Shown one piece after another: positions 13,818 through 19,003 of a stretch of 19,003 bases of DNA. The number at the start of each line of letters is the position of its first letter. Within the stretch, counting starts at the first letter, position 1. The DNA is from Oscillospiraceae bacterium (lineage in GTDB: Bacteria > Bacillota > Clostridia > Oscillospirales > Acutalibacteraceae), in assembly GCA_029004655.1 (NCBI GenBank), contig JAQVYP010000014.1, forward strand, positions 1-19,003, read 5' to 3'. The notes under the pieces are model-generated. The model saw only the letters and a program-made list of their open reading frames with translations, searched no databases and was not told where the DNA came from. Made by a program: the position numbers and the translations under genes.

Positions 13818-14591
13818 ATGCTTAATGTTACATTGTTAACATATACCCCACAACCGGAAAAAACTGTTGCAGCTGCCGCAAAACTATGCTATTCGTCATC
13901 AACAATAGATAATATAATGGATGGGCTTACCCCAGAAAAATCAGCATCATTTGTAGAAATGTTATCCGAAATCGGTCATGAAAGTCCGATTGAACATGCA
14001 TACTTTACTTTTGGCGTTGAGGGTGTTTCAAGAACATTGCTCGCCCAAGTTACTAGACATCGCATGGCTTCGTTCTCGGTGCAAAGCCAAAGATATGTCG
14101 TTGCAGACCAATTTGAATATATCATTCCACCCGAAATTGAATCTGATGCAGTTGCTAAGGATATTTATTTGAAAGCAATGGAAGATGGTCAAAAAACTTA
14201 TGATCGTCTTGCTGATATTTTAAAAGAAAAGCATAAAAAGCAAATGATTGCAGATGGAATGGATGAAAAAAGTGCATCACGTGCCGCAGAAAAGAAAGCG
14301 ATTGAGGATGCGCGTTTTGTTTTGCCTAATGCATGTGCAACAAAAATGGTGATAACCATGAATGCGAGAAGTTTGCTTAATTTCTTTCGTCTTCGTTGCT
14401 GCAACAGAGCACAATGGGAAATTCATGAAATGGCTGACAGAATGTTGGCTCTGTGTCTCCGAGTTGCTCCTAATTTGTTTAAAAATGCAGGACCTTCTTG
14501 TGCAGTCGGTGCTTGCTCTGAAGGTAAAATGAACTGTGGTAAAATTGTACAAGTGAGAGATAAATATAGTAATATGAAAATAGGTAAATAA
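13818..14591 (+). CDS. thyX: Flavin-dependent thymidylate synthase ThyX
   Basis: 257 residues. The enzyme makes dTMP from dUMP with methylene-THF and FAD/NADPH, releasing THF rather than the DHF made by ThyA. The signature RHRxxSxxxxSxR is exact as RHRMASFSVQSQR at 80-92, and Tyr93 follows. The C-terminal part has NARSLLNFFRLRCCNRAQWEI, typical of the family's FAD/dUMP region. The start is ATG 13818 with GAAGGTG upstream; the ATG at 13782 coincides with the predicted transcription start and is excluded. It is first in a run with tmk, the next enzyme of the pathway, 23 bases downstream. Confidence 0.95.
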   Translation: MLNVTLLTYTPQPEKTVAAAAKLCYSSSTIDNIMDGLTPEKSASFVEMLSEIGHESPIEHAYFTFGVEGVSRTLLAQVTRHRMASFSVQSQRYVVADQFEYIIPPEIESDAVAKDIYLKAMEDGQKTYDRLADILKEKHKKQMIADGMDEKSASRAAEKKAIEDARFVLPNACATKMVITMNARSLLNFFRLRCCNRAQWEIHEMADRMLALCLRVAPNLFKNAGPSCAVGACSEGKMNCGKIVQVRDKYSNMKIGK

Positions 14592-14614
14592 TTCTTGTTG
14601 AGGAATTGATAATA

Positions 14615-15277
14615 ATGGGAAAACTTATTGTAATTGAAGGGCTTGACGGAAGTGGAAAATCAACTCAACTTGGACTTTTACCGGACAAACTTTTAAAAAA
14701 GGGTATTGAGTCGAAAGCTGTTTCTTTTCCTGATTATGATGACCCGTCAAGCACTCTTGTCAAAATGTATTTATCAGGTGATTTTGGCAATAAACCTGGT
14801 GATGTCAACGCATATGCAGCCTCTATTTTTTATGCTGTCGACAGATATGCAAGCTATAAACGTCACTGGGGAGAGTATTATAAAAACGACGGATTGATAC
14901 TTTGCGGCAGGTATGTTACATCTAATGCGGTTCATCAAACAGCCAAGCTTCCTAGAGAAGAGTGGGAACCATATTTGAAGTGGCTTTATAATTTGGAATA
15001 TGAAAAGATTTGCATTCCAAAGCCTGATTTAGTAATATTCTTAGATATGCCACCTGAGGTTTCACAGAAAATGTTGACTACCAGATATGGTGGCGACGAA
15101 TGCAAAAAGGATATTCATGAGCGTGATGTTTCATATCTTGAAAATTGCCGCAAATCAGCTCTTTTTGCTGCTGAGTTTTCCGGTTGGAAAATTATTAAGT
15201 GCGCTGAAAATGGTGCCCCAAGAACAATTGACTCAATTTCTGATGATATATTTGAAGAAGTTCTGAAACTATTTTAG
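14615..15277 (+). CDS. tmk: Thymidylate kinase family protein
   Basis: A 220-residue P-loop kinase, expected to phosphorylate dTMP to dTDP. The P-loop is GLDGSGKST at 9-17; the acceptor-site FYAVDRY contains Asp76-Arg77; a lid-like region lies near 150-165. The family DRY motif, expected as DRYxxS, reads GRYVTSN at 98-104, with Gly98 (codon GGC) where Asp (GAC) is usual, a one-base difference. I start it at ATG 14615, nine bases after GAGGAA; the TTG at 14606 is too close to that site. Direct coupling to thyX supports a role in dTTP supply. A deoxynucleoside-kinase role is a less likely alternative. Confidence 0.85.
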   Translation: MGKLIVIEGLDGSGKSTQLGLLPDKLLKKGIESKAVSFPDYDDPSSTLVKMYLSGDFGNKPGDVNAYAASIFYAVDRYASYKRHWGEYYKNDGLILCGRYVTSNAVHQTAKLPREEWEPYLKWLYNLEYEKICIPKPDLVIFLDMPPEVSQKMLTTRYGGDECKKDIHERDVSYLENCRKSALFAAEFSGWKIIKCAENGAPRTIDSISDDIFEEVLKLF

Positions 15278-15286
15278 GAGTATTAT

Positions 15287-15832
15287 ATGATTTATGTATT
15301 TTTGGCAAGCGGTTTTGAGGAAATTGAGGCGCTTGCAGCCGTTGATATTTTAAGACGAGCGGAATTAGATGTGGTGACTGTCGGAGTCGGTGAAAAAGTA
15401 GTAACAGGTTCACATAAAATTCCGGTTTATTGTGATGTAATGGATTGTGAAATCTATCCCGATGAAAATTGTACCGGCGTTGTTTTGCCGGGTGGTATTC
15501 CCGGAGCTCTTAATTTAGAAAAATCACAAATTGTTCAGTCGTTTATTGATTATGCAAATGACAATAATATTTTAATTGCCGCAATTTGTGCAGCTCCTTC
15601 AATTTTAGGGCATAAAGGCTTGCTTAAAGGTAAAAAAGCTGTTTGTTTTACAGGATTTGAGGAACAACTGCTTGGTGCAGAGATTCAGCAAAGTGCTGTG
15701 TATCGTGACGGCAATATAATTACGGCTTGTGGCGCAGGTGCTGCAATTAAATTTGGCCTTGAATTGGTTAAAGCATATTGCGGCATTGATGAAAAGAATC
15801 GCTTGGAGGCCGCAATGCTATGCGACCGATAG
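15287..15832 (+). CDS. DJ-1/PfpI (ThiJ/YajL) family protein
   Basis: 181 residues of the DJ-1 superfamily, with a flavodoxin-like fold. The nucleophile elbow AAICAAP carries Cys101, and the conserved acid is in GFEEIEA (about residues 9-15). Proteins of this branch are proposed glyoxalases, deglycases or redox chaperones; the exact activity here is not shown by the sequence. The ATG 15287 follows AGGAG. The last 13 bases overlap the start of the next gene, so the two are translationally coupled. Confidence 0.9.
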   Translation: MIYVFLASGFEEIEALAAVDILRRAELDVVTVGVGEKVVTGSHKIPVYCDVMDCEIYPDENCTGVVLPGGIPGALNLEKSQIVQSFIDYANDNNILIAAICAAPSILGHKGLLKGKKAVCFTGFEEQLLGAEIQQSAVYRDGNIITACGAGAAIKFGLELVKAYCGIDEKNRLEAAMLCDR

Positions 15833-16425
15833 ATATTAGAATTTATAAAACTGACATACGGGAGAGAATCAAACAGTCGCGCAGAGAATTAAAAACTGAA
15901 GAAAAAGAAAAGCTTGATAGATTCATAGCTTCAAATGTAAGACGGCTTTTTCAGTATAAATATTCAGATACGCTGTTGTGTTATGTTTCTACTCCAATTG
16001 AAGTTGACACAATAAATATAATACAAAACGCATGGAAAGACGGTAAGCGTGTTGCAGTCCCTCGCTGTATTCCTGACACCAGATTAATGGATTTTCACTA
16101 TATCACTTCGTTTGACCAGCTTAATGTGGGAATGTTTCGGGTGATGGAGCCGGATATTTCTTTGCCTATTGTTAATAATTTTGATAAATGTCTCATGCTT
16201 GTCCCTGCTTTAGCATATGATAGAAGGGGATATAGACTTGGCTATGGAAAAGGCTATTACGACCGCTATATGTCTAAATTTACCGGGGTTACCGTTGGCA
16301 TTTGCTATTCATCTGATGTCAGATATCATTTGTATCATGGAAAGTTTGACCGTTCTGTTGACACTGTTGTTACCGATAAATGGATAAAAAAATCTCAAAG
16401 ACAAAGACGCGACCGAATTAATTAA
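15820..16425 (+). CDS. fau: 5-formyltetrahydrofolate cyclo-ligase
   Basis: A 201-residue enzyme that returns 5-formyl-THF to 5,10-methenyl-THF with ATP. The diagnostic C-terminal stretch is LVPALAYDRRGYRLGYGKGYYDRY (split: LVPALAYDRRG then YRLGYGKGYYDR) at about 126-149, which binds nucleotide phosphate. The N-terminal region has the basic KTDIRERIKQSRR start. Overlap with the DJ-1 gene and GGAGG about 10 bases upstream support ATG 15820. Within a run with thyX and tmk it contributes to one-carbon folate supply for dTMP synthesis, an inference from location. Confidence 0.92.
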   Translation: MRPIDIRIYKTDIRERIKQSRRELKTEEKEKLDRFIASNVRRLFQYKYSDTLLCYVSTPIEVDTINIIQNAWKDGKRVAVPRCIPDTRLMDFHYITSFDQLNVGMFRVMEPDISLPIVNNFDKCLMLVPALAYDRRGYRLGYGKGYYDRYMSKFTGVTVGICYSSDVRYHLYHGKFDRSVDTVVTDKWIKKSQRQRRDRIN

Positions 16426-16472
16426 ACATTAGTTCTTTAGAAACTCTGTTTTTGAGAATTTGGAGGATGAAT

Positions 16473-17720
16473 ATGGACGAAGAGCTTAAAACTGAAGGTA
16501 CTAAAATTCCTGAAACTGATAATAATCAGCAAGAGGAACAAACAGTTTTTTCTGATGATTTTATTATTGGAAAGAATTTTTCTATTGATGAAGAGGATTC
16601 ATTAACCGAGGCGGATTTGGTTTCACAATATAGTGAAGAAAATGACACGTCAGATACAAAAGATGATAAATGCAAGGGTAAAAAGGCAAAGAAAAAAGGT
16701 TGTGTTGGAGCACTTTTTTTAATTATTGCTATATTTGTAGCTTCTGTTTCTCTTGCTGCTGTAATTGTATTAATGTGCATTGATTACCTTGGCATAGGAA
16801 ATTCAGGTACATATGAAGTTGAAATTCCTAAAGGTTCTGCAACTTCTCAAATTGCAGAGAAGTTAAAGGATCAGGGCGTAATTAAATCTGATATTTTATT
16901 TAGAATCTATTCTAAATTAAAGGGATATGACGGAACATATAAATACGGCGTCTACATTTTTAGCGGTGATACCGGATATGATGACATTATTATAAAGTTA
17001 CAGGATGAAGGTGAACAAGCTGATAGTGTTGAGGTTATGATTCCCGAATGTGCAACAATCGATGAAATTGCTGTAATTTTAGAAGAAAAAGGTGTTTGCA
17101 CAAAAAGTGAATTTATAGATGCCGTGCAGCACTCTGATTTTAACTATGACTTTATTGCCGAGATTCCATCAACTCAGGTTTACTATCGACTTGAAGGCTA
17201 TTTATACCCGGATACTTACGAGCTTTATAATTATGGTGGCAAAACTTGCGCAGAGTTTGCAATTGAAAAAATGCTTACTAATTTTGATCAAAAGGTAACA
17301 GGGCAAATGCGCGATAAAGCTACCGAAATGGGACATTCGCTTCACGAAATTATGACTATGGCATCTATTATTGATCTTGAGGCAAGCAGTGGCACGGGTG
17401 TTGATAAACAAAATGTTTCTGCTGTATTTTATAATCGTCTTGCATGGACAGAGGAGCCTAATTTACTGGGCTCAACTCCAACCTCCGCATATCCTTACGG
17501 TAGCGGAAGATATGATACAAATAAATCAACGGGATTACCTCCGGGTCCATTGTGTGCACCTAGTTATGATTCTATTTATGCGGCCTTGTATCCAACAGCG
17601 GATTTTACTGCCAGTTATTTCGTGACTGACAGTGATATGGCTTTCTACTATAACGACACATATGATCAACATCTTGCTATTATTAGAAAATTGAAACAAC
17701 AAGGTAAATGGGTAGGTTAG
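16473..17720 (+). CDS. mltG: Endolytic transglycosylase MltG (YceG-like)
   Basis: 415 residues. An acidic cytoplasmic tail of about 75 residues rich in Asp, Glu and Gln is followed by a Lys-rich stop and one transmembrane helix at about 77-102. The extracellular YceG domain then carries a LysM-like segment (about 110-175) and the catalytic part near 290-415. The catalytic region IIDLEASS has Glu303; the Glu two residues earlier in the common EKE form is Asp301. Later family segments STPTSAYPYG and TGLPPGPLCAP are intact. MltG cuts nascent peptidoglycan strands and limits glycan length. The start is ATG 16473 with TGGAGG six bases upstream, preferred over TTG 16452. Confidence 0.94.
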   Translation: MDEELKTEGTKIPETDNNQQEEQTVFSDDFIIGKNFSIDEEDSLTEADLVSQYSEENDTSDTKDDKCKGKKAKKKGCVGALFLIIAIFVASVSLAAVIVLMCIDYLGIGNSGTYEVEIPKGSATSQIAEKLKDQGVIKSDILFRIYSKLKGYDGTYKYGVYIFSGDTGYDDIIIKLQDEGEQADSVEVMIPECATIDEIAVILEEKGVCTKSEFIDAVQHSDFNYDFIAEIPSTQVYYRLEGYLYPDTYELYNYGGKTCAEFAIEKMLTNFDQKVTGQMRDKATEMGHSLHEIMTMASIIDLEASSGTGVDKQNVSAVFYNRLAWTEEPNLLGSTPTSAYPYGSGRYDTNKSTGLPPGPLCAPSYDSIYAALYPTADFTASYFVTDSDMAFYYNDTYDQHLAIIRKLKQQGKWVG

Positions 17721-17753
17721 TTTTGTTGCTGGTTTTGAAAGAGGAATTTGAAT

Positions 17754-18968
17754 TTGAATAAAAGTTTGGAATTGTTATCTCCGGCAGGTGATATTGTCAG
17801 ATTAATGGCCGCTGTCGATTATGGAGCAGATGCGGTTTACTTGGCAGGAGAAGAATTTGGGATGAGAACGGCCGCCTCAAACTTCGGTGAAGAAGATTTG
17901 AGAAAAGGTGTTAAATATGCGCACGATAGAGGAGCCAAGGTCTTTGTTGCATGCAATACCATACCGCACAATGAAGAAATGCCGAGAGTTCCTGCATTTC
18001 TTGAAATGGTTGCAGATACCGGCGCAGATGCATTTATTGCTTCCGATATCGGAACAATGGGGCTAATTAAAAAATACGCACCTAATCAGGAATTACATGT
18101 TTCTGTTCAATCAGGTATTTGTAATTATGAAACCGCTCGTGCTTTTTATGATATGGGTGCAAAGCGAATTGTTGTAGCGCGCGAGCTTTCGCTAAATGAG
18201 ATTGCGGAAATTCGTGCAAAAACCCCAAGCGGTTTAGATATTGAAGCATTTGTTCATGGTGCAATGTGTGTGTCGTTTTCTGCAAGATGTTTGTTGTCTT
18301 CGTATATGACCGGTCGAGATGCAAACAGGGGAGACTGCGCTCAGCCTTGCCGCTGGAGCTATTCGCTGATGGAGCAAAATCGAGAAGGTCAATATTTTGA
18401 TGTAACAGAAACGGATAAAGGAACTTATATTTTAAATGCAAATGACCTTTGCATGGCTCAGCACATAAAAGAGTTGGCTGATGCCGGAATATTCAGTTTG
18501 AAAATAGAGGGTCGTGCAAAATCACATTATTATGTTTCTGTTGCAACGAATGCATATCGCGGAGCAATTGATGCTTACTATGAAAATCCAAATATAACAA
18601 CTCCGGAATGGGTTACTGAAGAATTAAACAAAATCAGTCACCGTAATTATTCAACCGGATTCTATTTTGGCACCCCTAAAAATGAACAAACACATTCATC
18701 TTCAGGATATGTTCGAGATTATTCTGTCGCCGCAATTGTTGAAGGATACGAAAACGGTTGCTTGATTGTAAGATTGAAAAATAAATTCTTAATTGGGCAA
18801 GAATTAGACTGCTTGGAGCCACATTGCAAACCATTTATCATAAAAGTTGATGAAATGTTTGACGAGAAGGATAATTCAATTGACTCTGCTCCGCATCCAA
18901 TGATGATTGTAAAAATACCATATGACCGCGAAGTAAAAAAAGGCTCTCTTTTAAGAATGAAAGCCTGA
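17754..18968 (+). CDS. U32 family peptidase / tRNA hydroxylation protein-like
   Basis: 404 residues of peptidase family U32. The N-terminal LLSPAGD and the AVYLAGEEFGMR segment are the TIM-barrel start. The signature EAFVHGAMCVSFSARCLLSS is at about 164-183, followed by GRDANRGDCAQPCRW. Conserved cysteines here probably hold an iron-sulfur cluster. Family members TrhP and RlhA make hydroxyuridine or hydroxycytidine in tRNA or 23S rRNA rather than acting as proteases. Closest by length and position after mltG is the YrrO/TrhP group, an inference. TTG 17754 is preferred, nine bases after GAGG; TTG 17748 is too close to that site. Confidence 0.9.
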   Translation: MNKSLELLSPAGDIVRLMAAVDYGADAVYLAGEEFGMRTAASNFGEEDLRKGVKYAHDRGAKVFVACNTIPHNEEMPRVPAFLEMVADTGADAFIASDIGTMGLIKKYAPNQELHVSVQSGICNYETARAFYDMGAKRIVVARELSLNEIAEIRAKTPSGLDIEAFVHGAMCVSFSARCLLSSYMTGRDANRGDCAQPCRWSYSLMEQNREGQYFDVTETDKGTYILNANDLCMAQHIKELADAGIFSLKIEGRAKSHYYVSVATNAYRGAIDAYYENPNITTPEWVTEELNKISHRNYSTGFYFGTPKNEQTHSSSGYVRDYSVAAIVEGYENGCLIVRLKNKFLIGQELDCLEPHCKPFIIKVDEMFDEKDNSIDSAPHPMMIVKIPYDREVKKGSLLRMKA

Positions 18969-18979
18969 GTTTTTGATTT

Positions 18980-19003
18980 ATACTAATTCCAACTAAGAGC
19001 CAT
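18980..19003. repeat. Possible left end of a second inverted-repeat element, cut by the window end
   Basis: ATACTAATTCCAACTAAGAG resembles the left end of the element at 217-236 (ATACTAATCTCAATTAAAAA), matching at 15 of 20 positions including the first eight. It starts 12 bases after the stop codon of the U32 gene. The copy cannot be confirmed because the window ends. Confidence 0.35.

Noticed and set aside
1..19003. CRISPR array, prophage or toxin-antitoxin system
   Set aside because: No regularly spaced repeats, cas, integrase, phage structural or recognisable toxin-antitoxin genes are present.

Overview
The window is an AT-rich chromosomal segment from a Gram-positive, endospore-forming member of the Clostridia, probably the Oscillospiraceae/Ruminococcaceae. 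The grounds are three sporulation genes (ylbJ, yqfC, yqfD) beside the classic Firmicutes phoH-ybeY-dgkA-era-yqzL-recO island, strong AGGAGG-type ribosome binding sites, frequent TTG/GTG starts, sigma-A promoters of the TTGACA/TATAAT type and CCA-encoding tRNA genes. The family-level guess rests on my memory of gene forms and cannot be confirmed here.

Left part (1-1720): tRNA-Leu(CAA) with its own terminator, then a 152-bp MITE-like element with inverted termini, a GC-rich structured core and a 7-bp flanking direct repeat. Next, on the minus strand, come an unrecognised four-helix membrane protein, a tRNA-His/tRNA-Gln pair behind a near-perfect promoter, and a 71-residue Cys-rich protein. The gene-poor stretch 128-526 holds the tRNA-Leu terminator, the element and the terminator of the membrane-protein gene; I see nothing else in it.

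Central part (1721-10736): ylbJ (minus) diverges from yqfC-yqfD. A separate promoter then starts phoH-ybeY-dgkA-era-yqzL-recO-mutS2, a housekeeping run for RNA maturation and ribosome assembly (PhoH, YbeY, Era), lipid kinase (DgkA) and recombination/repair (RecO, MutS2). The pgpH (yqfF) and cdd genes that sit in this island in Bacillus are absent. yqzL is a 52-codon gene that overlaps recO.

Right part (10737-19003): a Crh-like HPr paralogue without the phosphorylatable histidine faces mutS2 across a shared terminator. mtaB (tRNA ms2t6A) faces a divergent PRPP synthetase across another. A second divergent promoter region separates PRPP synthetase from a one-directional run thyX-tmk-DJ-1-fau-mltG-U32. 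thyX, tmk and the 5-formyl-THF cyclo-ligase form a thymidylate/folate group; mltG and the U32 peptidase are a frequent pair in Firmicutes.

Most of the window is ordinary core genome. The least-explained items are the structured inverted-repeat element at 213-378 and a possible second terminus of the same family cut by the window end at 18980. The Crh-like protein, a tmk with Gly in its DRY motif and a mutS2 whose Smr domain has Asn for Asp also deserve a look.
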